From the NCBI GenBank assembly GCA_049511115.1, contig JBEKYH010000075.1, forward strand, positions 1 through 13,690: a DNA stretch of 13,690 bases. The letters are read 5' to 3'. Origin of the DNA: JBEKYH01 sp049511115 (GTDB taxonomy: Bacteria > Planctomycetota > Phycisphaerae > Tepidisphaerales > Tepidisphaeraceae). A program made the translations under genes and the position numbers. Shown here in pieces: positions 1 through 6,202 of this stretch; position 1 is the stretch's first letter, and every line of letters starts with the position of its first letter. The notes beneath the pieces were generated by a model that saw only the letters and a program-made list of their open reading frames with translations, ran no database searches and was not told where the DNA came from.

Positions 1-47
1 CTGGACCGCTGTCCCTCAATGATCTGACGCCGTCCTCAGTCCTTCCC

Positions 48-1595
48 CTATTGCGGCGCGCCAATCCCCCACCCCCCGCCAAGCGCCTTGTACAACGCGA
101 CCAGATCCGTCGAGACGCTTTGCTGGCTGAGGGTGAGGGCTTGCTCGCCGGCCAAGAGGGTGTTTTGCGTGGTGAGAACGTCGAGGAACGTGTCCAGGCC
201 GTTCTTGTACAGGTCCTGGGTCATCTGCAGGGCCTTTTGATCGGCGACGACGGCCTGCTCCAGCACGGCGCGGCGATCCTGCTCCTTGGCATAGGCGATC
301 AGCGCATCATCCACTTCCTGGAAGCCGTTCAGCACCGTGGATTCGTAGGTGTAGAATGCCTGGCGCTCCAGGGCGTTTTGCACTTCGATATTCGCCTGGA
401 TCGACCCGGCGGTGAAGATCGGCCAGGTGACGCTGGGGCCGAATCCAAAATACCGGCTGTAAATATTGAACAGATTCTTGAACTGGCTGCTTTCAAATCC
501 GAGCGAGCCGGTCAGGGAAAACTGCGGATACAACTCGGACGTGGCCACGCCGATTTCCGCCGACGCCGCGGCTAATTGCCGCTCCGCCATGCGGATGTCC
601 GGCCGGCGGCGCAGCAAATCCGACGGCAACCCCGGCGGCACGTGCGGCGGCCCGAAGGGAATCGGCGCGGGAGTTTCCAGTTCCGATTCCAGCGCGCCCG
701 GTTCGTCGCCGAGGAGGACGCTGAGCGCGTGGATCGTCTGGTGAATCTGTGCCTCCAGATCGGGAAGCTCCGCCTCCGTGGTCATCACCTGCGCTTCTTG
801 CTGCGTGACCGCCAGGTCAGCGGACAATCCGGCGCGATTGAGCGTTTGCACCAGCTCAAGCGATTGCTTCTGCGTGGTGATGTTGTCCTCCGTGATCTCC
901 ACCTGTCGCTGCAAACCGCGCAGCGTCACATAGTCGGTCGCGACATCACCCAGGAGTGTAATGAGTACCTCGCGGCGATTTTCGATCTCGACTTCGACAT
1001 TGGCCTGAGCGGCTTCGACGCCGCGGCGCAGACCGCCGAAGACGTCGATCTCCCAGGAGGAGTCAAACCCGGCCTGATAGAAATCGCTTTCCAGGCTTGC
1101 CCCGCCGCCGCCACCTGAAGTGGAAGAGGAAGACGAACCGCCGGAGGAGCCGGTCGATCCGGTGGACGTAGGCACCGACGAACCCCCTCCCGAGCCCAGG
1201 TTGTTGCTGCGCCGCGAGTGGTTGTATTGCCCCAGCGCGTCAACGGTCGGGTACAGGGCGGCATTGGAGATGCCCAGCGAGGCCCGCGCCTGCCTGATAT
1301 TCTGCACGGCCGATTGCAGGGATATGTTGGTCTGCATGGCCTGCCCGATCAGGCGATTCAACTCCGGATCGTTAAAGGTTTCCCACCAGCGCTCCAGTTC
1401 CTGCGGCGTGGGGAGATCAGCGAGGTTCACCGAAGGCTGAGACGTGGGCCGAGTCGAGGCCTCGCTGAAATAAGTCGGCGCGGGAAGATTGGGCAGGTGA
1501 TAATTCGGCCCGACTTCGCACCCGGCTATCGCCACTGCGCCGACAATAACTGCGCTCCAGCGCGCCCGACGTCCTGCCAGCAAGCTTGTCACCAC
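48..1595 (-). CDS. NodT/OprM-family outer-membrane efflux lipoprotein
   Basis: TolC-like outer-membrane channel of a tripartite (RND or ABC) efflux system. The N-terminus is a lipoprotein signal with lipobox AIAGC. The mature start CEVGPNY, then ERWWETFNDPEL, SSWEIDVFGGLRR and DLLRRRPDIRMAERQLAAA, are hallmarks of the NodT family with its two OEP repeats. The first ATG is at 1637, but a GGAGGT at 1606-1601 stands 5 nt before GTG 1595 (8 nt before GTG 1592). I therefore prefer the GTG start: 515 aa, with lipid-bearing Cys26. Oddly, a tract of about 33 Gly/Ser/Thr residues interrupts the first repeat (1196-1095), probably in the first surface loop. No membrane-fusion protein or pump gene is in the window; it may lie upstream off the edge or elsewhere. 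The family call is firm and the substrate is unknown. Confidence 0.93.
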   Translation of the reverse strand: MVTSLLAGRRARWSAVIVGAVAIAGCEVGPNYHLPNLPAPTYFSEASTRPTSQPSVNLADLPTPQELERWWETFNDPELNRLIGQAMQTNISLQSAVQNIRQARASLGISNAALYPTVDALGQYNHSRRSNNLGSGGGSSVPTSTGSTGSSGGSSSSSTSGGGGGASLESDFYQAGFDSSWEIDVFGGLRRGVEAAQANVEVEIENRREVLITLLGDVATDYVTLRGLQRQVEITEDNITTQKQSLELVQTLNRAGLSADLAVTQQEAQVMTTEAELPDLEAQIHQTIHALSVLLGDEPGALESELETPAPIPFGPPHVPPGLPSDLLRRRPDIRMAERQLAAASAEIGVATSELYPQFSLTGSLGFESSQFKNLFNIYSRYFGFGPSVTWPIFTAGSIQANIEVQNALERQAFYTYESTVLNGFQEVDDALIAYAKEQDRRAVLEQAVVADQKALQMTQDLYKNGLDTFLDVLTTQNTLLAGEQALTLSQQSVSTDLVALYKALGGGWGIGAPQ

Positions 1596-1600
1596 AGATG

Positions 1601-1606
1601 ACCTCC
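1601..1606 (-). promoter_or_regulatory. Shine-Dalgarno of the efflux lipoprotein gene
   Basis: GGAGGT on the minus strand lies inside the longer ATG-initiated frame and 5 nt before GTG 1595. It argues for an internal GTG start, which would give a normal short lipoprotein signal peptide. Confidence 0.6.
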
Positions 1607-1684
1607 ACAAATTCAAACTCAATCGACGCGCCCACATGCACGTTTGGCCCGGCGCCCGCGGCCGTCACGATTGTCCCGATTGTT

Positions 1685-1999
1685 TCATGACAAATGAAAT
1701 ACTTCGCGCAGCTCCAGCGACACCGGGCTGTTGTCGGGATTGGACGGCATGACCTCTTTCATATGCGCCCACCAGCGGCGGCAGACATCCGTGGATGCGA
1801 TCGCCGTCCAGCGCTTTTCATCTTCGAGTTCTGCATAACCGAAGAGCTGCCGCGTCTGGGGGTGGAGAAAGATGGAATAGCTGTGAACGCCATGCGCTTT
1901 GAGAACGTCTTCCAATTCCTTCCAGATCGGCCGGTGACGCCGTTCGTATTCGGCTTCCTCTCCGGCGTTGACCGACATCACAAATGCCTTGCGTATCAT
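1685..1999 (-). CDS. rhaM: L-rhamnose mutarotase
   Basis: Interconverts the alpha and beta anomers of L-rhamnose in the cytoplasm, feeding rhamnose isomerase. The ATG at 1999 gives 104 aa, the length I know for E. coli RhaM, and the sequence resembles it throughout: MIRKAFVM at the start, RRHRPIWKELE, ASTDVCRRWW, and NPDNSPVS near the end. Expected active-site residues are present: Tyr18, His22 and the Trp76-Trp77 pair. An AGGGAG at 2010-2005, 5 nt from the ATG, supports this start over the longer in-frame ATG at 2095. The gene stands alone here, divergent from the pseudouridine synthase, with no rhamnose kinase, isomerase or aldolase in the window. It may serve the rhamnogalacturonan enzymes further right on the same strand, but that is inferred. 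Confidence 0.95.
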   Translation of the reverse strand: MIRKAFVMSVNAGEEAEYERRHRPIWKELEDVLKAHGVHSYSIFLHPQTRQLFGYAELEDEKRWTAIASTDVCRRWWAHMKEVMPSNPDNSPVSLELREVFHLS

Positions 2000-2004
2000 G
2001 TATG

Positions 2005-2010
2005 CTCCCT
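2005..2010 (-). promoter_or_regulatory. Shine-Dalgarno of rhaM
   Basis: AGGGAG on the minus strand, 5 nt before ATG 1999. It decides the rhaM start. Confidence 0.6.
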
Positions 2011-2066
2011 GCATCTTAGGCACATGTAGGCGGTTAGGCTCACATGCCGGAGCGACAGTGTAACGG

Positions 2067-2087
2067 CTATTGGGCCTAGGCCAATAG
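2067..2087. promoter_or_regulatory. Near-perfect palindrome between rhaM and the pseudouridine synthase gene
   Basis: Arms CTATT and AATAG flank the perfect core GGCCTAGGCC, with a single extra G on the left. The site lies in the roughly 110-bp divergent intergenic region, about 67 nt upstream of rhaM and 23 nt upstream of the rightward gene. It fits a dimeric repressor operator or could fold as a hairpin. No regulator is identified. Confidence 0.35.
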
Positions 2088-2110
2088 TTTCGCACGCAGG
2101 CAATGATTTC

Positions 2111-2797
2111 ATGCTGAAAACGCCCAATAAACCGCCCCGTAATCTGCGGATTATATATGAAGATCGCGACCTGCTGGTCGTCAATAAGCCGGCTGGGTTA
2201 CTGACCAGTACCGTTCCGCGCGAAAAGCGGCCGACCCTCCTGGCCATGGTGCGCGAATACCTTTACCAGACCGACCGGCGGGCCCGCATGGGCCTCATCC
2301 ACCGTTTGGACAAGGATGCCTCCGGGCTTTTAGTCTTCTCCAAACAACCCGCCGCTTACGAATCGCTGAAGACCCAATTCTTTCGCCATACCGTCACGCG
2401 GCTCTACACGGCAGTCGTTCAAGGCACGCTCGATCCCCAGCGCGGCATCATCCGCTCGCGCCTCATCGAGCGCGCCGATGGGACGGTTTACTCGACGCAC
2501 AAACATGCCGCCGGGCAGATTGCCGAGACGGAATACGAGGTCTTGGGGAAGATGGCCAATGGTAGATTGCTCGTGCAGGTGAAATTGCAGACCGGGCGGA
2601 AGCACCAGGTGCGCGTGCATTTGTCCGAGCGCGGGGCGCCGATTGTCGGGGATTCAATGTATGGCAAAGCCGACAAAGCGGGCCTTCATCTGGCCGCGAC
2701 AACGCTGGCGTTTGATCATCCCAGAACGGGAAAGCGCGTGGAGTTTCACGCGGAGGCGCCGTTTGGGGTGAGCCTGCACGGCGTAAAAGAGAGATGA
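2111..2797 (+). CDS. RluA-family RNA pseudouridine synthase
   Basis: Converts specific uridines in rRNA or tRNA to pseudouridine. The protein is 228 aa with no N-terminal S4 domain, close in size to RluA-type single-domain members. Seen in order: IIYEDRDLLVVNKPAGLL (motif I), IHRLDKDASGLLVFSK with catalytic Asp67 in HRLD (motif II), TRLYTAVVQG, TEYEVL, and LQTGRKHQVRVHLSERGAPIVGD (motif III). The usual HRLDxxTSG appears as HRLDKDASG, with Ala in place of Thr. The start at 2111 has only a weak upstream CGCAGG at 10 nt; an earlier ATG at 2103 is closed at once by TGA. The target nucleotide cannot be predicted. The gene is divergent from rhaM, and its end abuts a dispersed-repeat-like segment. 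Confidence 0.94.
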   Translation: MLKTPNKPPRNLRIIYEDRDLLVVNKPAGLLTSTVPREKRPTLLAMVREYLYQTDRRARMGLIHRLDKDASGLLVFSKQPAAYESLKTQFFRHTVTRLYTAVVQGTLDPQRGIIRSRLIERADGTVYSTHKHAAGQIAETEYEVLGKMANGRLLVQVKLQTGRKHQVRVHLSERGAPIVGDSMYGKADKAGLHLAATTLAFDHPRTGKRVEFHAEAPFGVSLHGVKER

Positions 2798-2830
2798 ACG
2801 CCGAGGCGCAGAGACGCCGAGGAAGAAAAT
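2798..2830. repeat. Dispersed-repeat-like segment after the pseudouridine synthase gene
   Basis: The segment reads ACGCCGAGG CGCAGAG ACGCCGAGG AAGAAAA, so the 9-mer ACGCCGAGG occurs twice. It resembles the CRCAGAG-type intergenic boilerplate seen in many environmental genomes. A related sequence lies at 5889-5923 in the opposite orientation. Confidence 0.45.
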
Positions 2831-2865
2831 GCGGAGGGGGAAATTCGAAATGAATTTGAATTCGT

Positions 2866-3243
2866 TTATTTCCTGGTCGCGGCCACGAGGAGCACTTCGG
2901 CGTCCCATCTTGATTCGGGCCTGTAGATTCCAGTAGACGCATCGGCGGAGACGATTAGCCAGCCATCGACGCCGCTCATTCGGGCGTAGGCCTCCGCGAT
3001 TGAATTGAAAGGCATGCCAAAACCAAGTGAGAAGTGAAAGGCGTAGCAGGGCTGTTTGCCCGCGCACGCTTGGCCTACCGGGTGTCCACCTCCGGGTCGA
3101 ATGGCCCGTTCGAAATCATGATCGAGGCCGGCGAGGACCTTCTGCTGGCCCTTCTTGCTGGTGGCGAGCGTGGCGAAGCGCGCGGCGCCTGCGGGAGTAA
3201 GTGCCCTCCTCGCAAAGGCGACAAATGTTTTAACGGCAGTCAT
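2866..3243 (-). CDS. Hypothetical protein
   Basis: I do not recognise this family. From ATG 3243 it is 125 aa, soluble, with no signal peptide or membrane segment. The N-terminal third is basic and Ala-rich (VAFARRALTPAGAARFATL). A central stretch KKGQQKVLAGLDHDFERAI looks helical. The C-terminal half (FGMPFNSIAEAYARMSGVDGWLIVSADASTGIYRP) looks like an alpha/beta fold. The frame stays open upstream to 3540, but there the translation enters a repeat hairpin and the antisense of the next gene, so I start at 3243. No good Shine-Dalgarno precedes it. It stands alone, facing the pseudouridine synthase gene tail to tail. Residue composition looks like a real protein, but coding status is only moderately certain. 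Confidence 0.6.
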   Translation of the reverse strand: MTAVKTFVAFARRALTPAGAARFATLATSKKGQQKVLAGLDHDFERAIRPGGGHPVGQACAGKQPCYAFHFSLGFGMPFNSIAEAYARMSGVDGWLIVSADASTGIYRPESRWDAEVLLVAATRK

Positions 3244-3394
3244 GTTGGATGAAAGAGTGCGTTCCCCTTGACGATTCACGCGCGACGCGGCGGGTCTCCT
3301 CGGGTGACATCTGGGCGGACATACTTGATCCTCTTCCCGGTGCTCGCATGGTAGCAGCGACGCGGATGCTGACCAACCGTATAATTTAGTCGCG

Positions 3395-3415
3395 TAGGGT
3401 GGGCATCGCCCACCT
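3395..3415. repeat. GTGGGC-ATC-GCCCAC hairpin, probably a dispersed repeat
   Basis: A perfect 7-bp stem GGTGGGC (3398-3404) / GCCCACC (3408-3414) with loop ATC, preceded by GTAG. Such GTAGGGTGGGC-type palindromes are common between genes in planctomycetes and some cyanobacteria. It separates the minus-strand hypothetical gene from the plus-strand membrane genes. Confidence 0.5.
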
Positions 3416-3474
3416 CTCCACGAGCGGATGCGCGCTGCCCGCGCCGCAACGCACAAACCGCCCGCCCCTCCGAG

Positions 3475-3480
3475 TATAAT
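3475..3480 (+). promoter_or_regulatory. Candidate -10 box TATAAT before the first membrane protein gene
   Basis: Consensus TATAAT lies 7 nt before GTG 3488, with no Shine-Dalgarno between. A transcript starting at the usual distance would begin at or next to the start codon (leaderless). No convincing -35 hexamer is seen. Confidence 0.4.
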
Positions 3481-3487
3481 CCTGCAT

Positions 3488-4147
3488 GTGTTCAACCGCC
3501 TCCTCACCGCCCTTGCCGCGCTTTCGTTCGCTCTGGCCATCGCGGCCGGAATCGTCTGCTTCGTGTACTACGTCAACGCACCAGCCGACGACCGGCAATT
3601 CATTTCGCACTACCGAAATGATTGGCGGATAGTGCGGGGTAATACGACTTGCGAACTCTCCCTGACCCGCGATGGCTTCGAGTTCGCCTTCACCAGCCTG
3701 CGCAGCCCCTATTACGCGTTTACTATCATCGAATACTATTACAGCGCAGTTGTCTTGTTCCTGATCGTGCCGGTCGCGTGGCTCATTCCGTGGCGAAAAG
3801 TTCACGCCTCGTTCGTGGACACGGCAGATAAACAACCCGTTGTGATTTATCCACACCCGCGGCAGAGGGCCTTTGTCTCACTGGCGGTCGGCATTCTTGG
3901 CTTTCCGATTTATATTGCACTACTCGACGTGTTCGCAGGGTCGGTGGGAGCGCTCCCGCTCGAAGCCGCCATCCCCATTTTCCTACTCTTCTTTTTCGGC
4001 TTTCCGCTTGGTTGCGTGGCCTTCGCCTTCGAAGGCCAATCGTGCTGGCGCGGAAGCCGCGTCGGCCACTTGGGAGCGCTCCTTACGGTCTTTTGGTTTG
4101 TTCTCTGGATTGACTTATTCCTCGCGATTCCACTGTTAAATTTCTGA
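3488..4147 (+). CDS. Five-helix membrane protein of unknown function, copy A
   Basis: Unknown family. From GTG 3488 it is 219 aa. Predicted helices by eye are at about residues 7-29, 82-101, 128-150, 160-182 and 194-215. A roughly 50-residue polar segment with LSLTRDGFEF lies between helices 1 and 2, and a short basic loop follows helix 2. It is clearly paralogous to the next gene: VFNRLLTA at the start, EYYYSAV, VGILGFPIYIA, PLGCVAF, and QSCWRGSRVGHLGALLT before the last helix. The frame is open back to ATG 3428, but homology to copy B begins exactly at VFNRL, so I prefer the GTG. No enzymatic or transport motif is visible. The 17-nt gap to copy B suggests co-transcription, although B may have its own promoter. 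Confidence 0.75.
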   Translation: MFNRLLTALAALSFALAIAAGIVCFVYYVNAPADDRQFISHYRNDWRIVRGNTTCELSLTRDGFEFAFTSLRSPYYAFTIIEYYYSAVVLFLIVPVAWLIPWRKVHASFVDTADKQPVVIYPHPRQRAFVSLAVGILGFPIYIALLDVFAGSVGALPLEAAIPIFLLFFFGFPLGCVAFAFEGQSCWRGSRVGHLGALLTVFWFVLWIDLFLAIPLLNF

Positions 4148-4163
4148 GCCGGGCGCGGCAGGG

Positions 4164-4169
4164 TATGAT
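4164..4169 (+). promoter_or_regulatory. Candidate -10 box TATGAT before the second membrane protein gene
   Basis: TATGAT lies 7 nt before GTG 4177, the same spacing as TATAAT to GTG in copy A. It overlaps the alternative start ATG 4165. If used as a promoter, the ATG could not be the start and a leaderless GTG would be. Confidence 0.35.
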
Positions 4170-4890
4170 TGCGGGCGTGTTCAACCGCCTTATCACCGCC
4201 GCGGTCGCACTTTCGCTGGCTCTTGCCGTCGCGGTCTCATTCGTGTGGTACACGTACTGCGACGCCCCCGCCGCGCAGATGCCGCCGTCCCTCAACTGGT
4301 ATGGCCCCGATTGGCAGAACGTCACTCACCAGATTCGCTTTCGGTCGGGAATGACAGAGTACGACCTCTCCCTTACCCAGGCCGGCTTCGAGTTCTCCTG
4401 CTTTGACGCGGCTAACCCGAATTCTCCCTCGTTCGTGTACGCTTATTTGGAATATTTTTATAGCGCAGTCGCATTGCTCCTGTTTCTTCCTGCCGCCTGG
4501 CTTTATTGGAAACTGCGGAAGCTTTACGGGCTTGAGCCGGCAAACATGCAAAATAGCGACCCCCTTATCTTCTCCCTTCACCGCCGAGGCTGGGCCATTA
4601 CTTCGCTCGTCGTTGGCGTTCTTGGACTTCCCGTCTACGTTGCAATAATGAGGGCATTCTCGCCTCTTTTTTTTAGTCCCAATCCTCACGACTGGCCGGG
4701 CAACACAGTGGCGGTTGTTTTCGCCTTCGTATTCAATTTGCCGCTGGGTTGTCTGGCTTTCGTCTATTGGACGCAATCGCTTTGGCGCAGAACCAGCATC
4801 GGAGAAATCGGAGCATTCCTCACCATCACGTGGGTCACGTTGTGGATGGACTTTTTTATCTTCCGTTTTTTCCTCCCTTCACTGCCGTGA
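4165..4890 (+). CDS. Five-helix membrane protein of unknown function, copy B
   Basis: Tandem paralogue of the preceding gene, 241 aa from ATG 4165 or 237 aa from GTG 4177. Homology starts at VFNRLITA, coded from the GTG. Shared blocks in order are LSLTQAGFEF, LEYFYSAVALLL, PAAWL, VVGVLGLPVYVA, PLGCLAF, QSLWRRTSIGEIGAFLT and LWMDFF. The five-helix layout is the same, with a longer extracytoplasmic-type segment between helices 1 and 2 (about residues 30-85 from the GTG) and a longer loop after helix 3. The copies have diverged strongly, so the duplication is old. No Shine-Dalgarno is seen before either start. Function is unknown; the aromatic-rich helices and WxxxW near the C-terminus are features of the family here. 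Confidence 0.78.
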   Translation: MIAGVFNRLITAAVALSLALAVAVSFVWYTYCDAPAAQMPPSLNWYGPDWQNVTHQIRFRSGMTEYDLSLTQAGFEFSCFDAANPNSPSFVYAYLEYFYSAVALLLFLPAAWLYWKLRKLYGLEPANMQNSDPLIFSLHRRGWAITSLVVGVLGLPVYVAIMRAFSPLFFSPNPHDWPGNTVAVVFAFVFNLPLGCLAFVYWTQSLWRRTSIGEIGAFLTITWVTLWMDFFIFRFFLPSLP

Positions 4891-4896
4891 CAACGG

Positions 4897-4981
4897 GGCG
4901 GAGGCATCGCGTACCATTGCCTGGGCCGGCATTTGGATGGCCTGCTGGCTCAGCGCCATGGTGCTGCCAATGTTCAGTTGA
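4897..4981 (+). pseudogene. Probable 3' remnant of a third membrane-protein paralogue
   Basis: The frame ending at TGA 4979-4981 encodes TIAWAGIWMACWLSAMVLP close to its end. This aligns with TITWVTLWMDFFIFRFFLP in copy B, including the WxxxW pair and the distance to the stop, and with FWFVLWIDLF in copy A. Nothing upstream in this frame resembles the rest of the protein, because copy B occupies it in another frame. I read this as the decayed tail of a third tandem copy. The match is short (about 20 residues), so chance cannot be excluded. Confidence 0.4.
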
Positions 4982-5012
4982 TCGGCTTTCCTGCGCGAGT
5001 CGGATAGGGGCG

Positions 5013-5018
5013 AAGGAG
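5013..5018 (+). promoter_or_regulatory. Shine-Dalgarno of the small lipoprotein gene
   Basis: AAGGAG, 7 nt before ATG 5026. It contrasts with the two upstream membrane genes, which lack such a site. Confidence 0.6.
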
Positions 5019-5025
5019 TCGTACG

Positions 5026-5622
5026 ATGCGGCAAAGAATGTTCGCGATCCTGGCGGTGCTATTCGTCGCGGGACTTTTGTCAGGCGGATGCCAGCAGATC
5101 CAACCGCCGGCGGCAGAGGTAGCGCCGGAGTTGAAGGTAATTGTGGCCATGCCTGGTTTCTTCGCCAATAGGTGGAAAGATCACCCCAACGACTTCCGCG
5201 ATTGGTGGCCGGACCGCGACAGACAAATCGACGTGATCATTCTAAATGTTAGTAACCATCCAATTGATGTCTACGACCGTTGGAGCAGGTCGGGCTATCA
5301 GGACGTAAGGCTTGAATGGCAGGCTGATGGAAAAAGTGGGACGGTGTCCGTGGTGCCGCTTGTAGAAATAGCCTGGAACTTCCCCTCCCTGACGACGCTG
5401 GACCCCGGCGGCGCAATAGTGCGCTCCGTGGCCATTGATAAGGATTGGAAAGGCTGGCCGGCATTCAGGGTCGGAATGGTTTTGACCCTGCGCGCGGTTT
5501 ATCAGGTTCCCCCGGCGTCTAAGGATGACCTTATATCTGACCCACGATACGAAGGGGCGCCCCTCCCAGGATGGTCGGGAAAGGTGACCTCGGCCCCGCT
5601 AACCCTGACGATATATGAATAA
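5026..5622 (+). CDS. Putative lipoprotein of unknown function
   Basis: 198 aa. The signal MRQRMFAILAVLFVAGLLSGGC has a short basic start, a hydrophobic core and a relaxed lipobox ending at Cys22, so it is probably lipid-anchored on the periplasmic side. The mature part is soluble and probably beta-rich. Visible stretches are RQIDVIILNVSNHPIDVYDRW, VRLEWQADGKSGTVSVVPL and WPAFRVGMVLTLRAVYQVP. The alternating pattern and the C-terminal SAPLTLTIYE suggest an immunoglobulin-like or similar sandwich, which is a guess. I do not recognise a named family. The Shine-Dalgarno AAGGAG at 7 nt fixes the start. It lies downstream of the tandem membrane proteins in the same direction, and a degraded copy of its own 3' end follows it. 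Confidence 0.8.
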   Translation: MRQRMFAILAVLFVAGLLSGGCQQIQPPAAEVAPELKVIVAMPGFFANRWKDHPNDFRDWWPDRDRQIDVIILNVSNHPIDVYDRWSRSGYQDVRLEWQADGKSGTVSVVPLVEIAWNFPSLTTLDPGGAIVRSVAIDKDWKGWPAFRVGMVLTLRAVYQVPPASKDDLISDPRYEGAPLPGWSGKVTSAPLTLTIYE

Positions 5623-5637
5623 GCTCGTCGTTGCATC

Positions 5638-5712
5638 GGCAAGGTTTCGTCGGCCCCGGTAACGCTGAGAATTGACGGCTATTTTCCGCATCAACCCGCC
5701 GACGGCAAATAA
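5638..5712 (+). pseudogene. 3'-end remnant of a second copy of the lipoprotein gene
   Basis: Directly after the lipoprotein stop, 25 codons read GKVSSAPVTLRIDGY, then FPHQPADGK and TAA. They match the lipoprotein end GKVTSAPLTLTIYE, with clear nucleotide similarity (GGAAAGGTGACCTCGGCCCC against GGCAAGGTTTCGTCGGCCCC). No start codon or upstream body is present. This looks like a tandem duplicate reduced to its last codons, or a recombination scar. Confidence 0.6.
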
Positions 5713-5732
5713 TGCTTCACGACGCCGACCCA

Positions 5733-5792
5733 TCGTAGGGCGCGGCTTCAGCCCGCCTTCGCGCTCGTGTCGGGCTGAAGCCCGACCTACGA
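5733..5792. repeat. Dispersed palindromic repeat, GTAGGTCGGGCTTCAGCCCG type
   Basis: Left arm 5733-5755 begins TCGTAGGG and ends GGCTTCAGCCCG. Right arm 5771-5792 begins CGGGCTGAAGCCCG and ends CCTACGA. The arms are reverse complements apart from one extra base and one mismatch, with a 15-nt loop. Each arm also contains a small hairpin (GGGCT/AGCCC). REP-like elements of this wording recur between genes in planctomycete genomes. Confidence 0.75.
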
Positions 5793-5888
5793 AACTTTGG
5801 ATCGCCTGCTTGGAGAATGCTGTGTTCACGCCGCCGGGCTTATGTTAAGCGGGCGCCCGGCAAAAACACGGGGCCAAGGAGTATGTTT

Positions 5889-5923
5889 TTCTGCCTCCGC
5901 GTCCTCTGTGTCCTCTGTGGTGA
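5889..5923. repeat. CTCTGTG-type dispersed intergenic repeat
   Basis: Contains GTCCTCTGTGTCCTCTGTGG, with CCTCTGTG occurring twice at a 9-nt period, preceded by CTGCCTCCGC. This wording (CCTCTGTGTCCTCTGTGGTG) is widespread non-coding boilerplate in environmental bacteria. The segment at 2798-2830 is a relative in the opposite sense. Confidence 0.5.
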
Positions 5924-6188
5924 GGAATTCTTTGGATTTTTCTCCATCGGAAGAGCTCCCGACAGCGGTCATGGGGCAGTACCCTTGTCACGTCTTCTCT
6001 TCCTCCCCTATTTCGCCGATAATTCCCCACTGGCCTCCGGATGGCCGATAGAATAGGCAACCGCTCTCGTGGAGGAGGGCGCAGCCGTCCGGGCTTGGCG
6101 TTCTTGAGTTTGGTGTTTACGCTTTTGTCTTCGGTGCGGAAATCTGTGCCGCTCCGATTCCGACAGCGCGCCGCCGCCCACGGGTGGC

Positions 6189-6194
6189 GGAGGA
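6189..6194 (+). promoter_or_regulatory. Shine-Dalgarno of the DedA-family gene
   Basis: GGAGGA, 8 nt before ATG 6203. It decides this start over the longer in-frame ATG 6041, whose extra 54 residues are basic and not DedA-like. Confidence 0.7.
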
Positions 6195-6202
6195 AACGCT
6201 TC

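Larger units (their letters stand above)
5713..6202. other. Gene-free stretch with repeats
   Basis: About 490 bp with no convincing gene; open frames here have no start signal and read through repeats. It holds the inverted repeat 5733-5792 and the CTCTGTG-type repeat 5889-5923. A second small stem, GCCGGGC (5833-5839) with GCCCGGC (5855-5861), is followed by AAAAA. The last 15 bases carry the ribosome binding site of the DedA gene. I see no promoter I would defend. Confidence 0.5.

Noticed and set aside
1120..1190. Gly/Ser coding tract considered as a tandem DNA repeat or CRISPR-like array
   Set aside because: Codon use is irregular, there is no fixed period or spacer structure, and it reads cleanly as part of the efflux protein.
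3244..3540. N-terminal extension of the minus-strand hypothetical protein
   Set aside because: The extra residues read through a repeat hairpin and the antisense of membrane protein copy A, so they are probably not coding.
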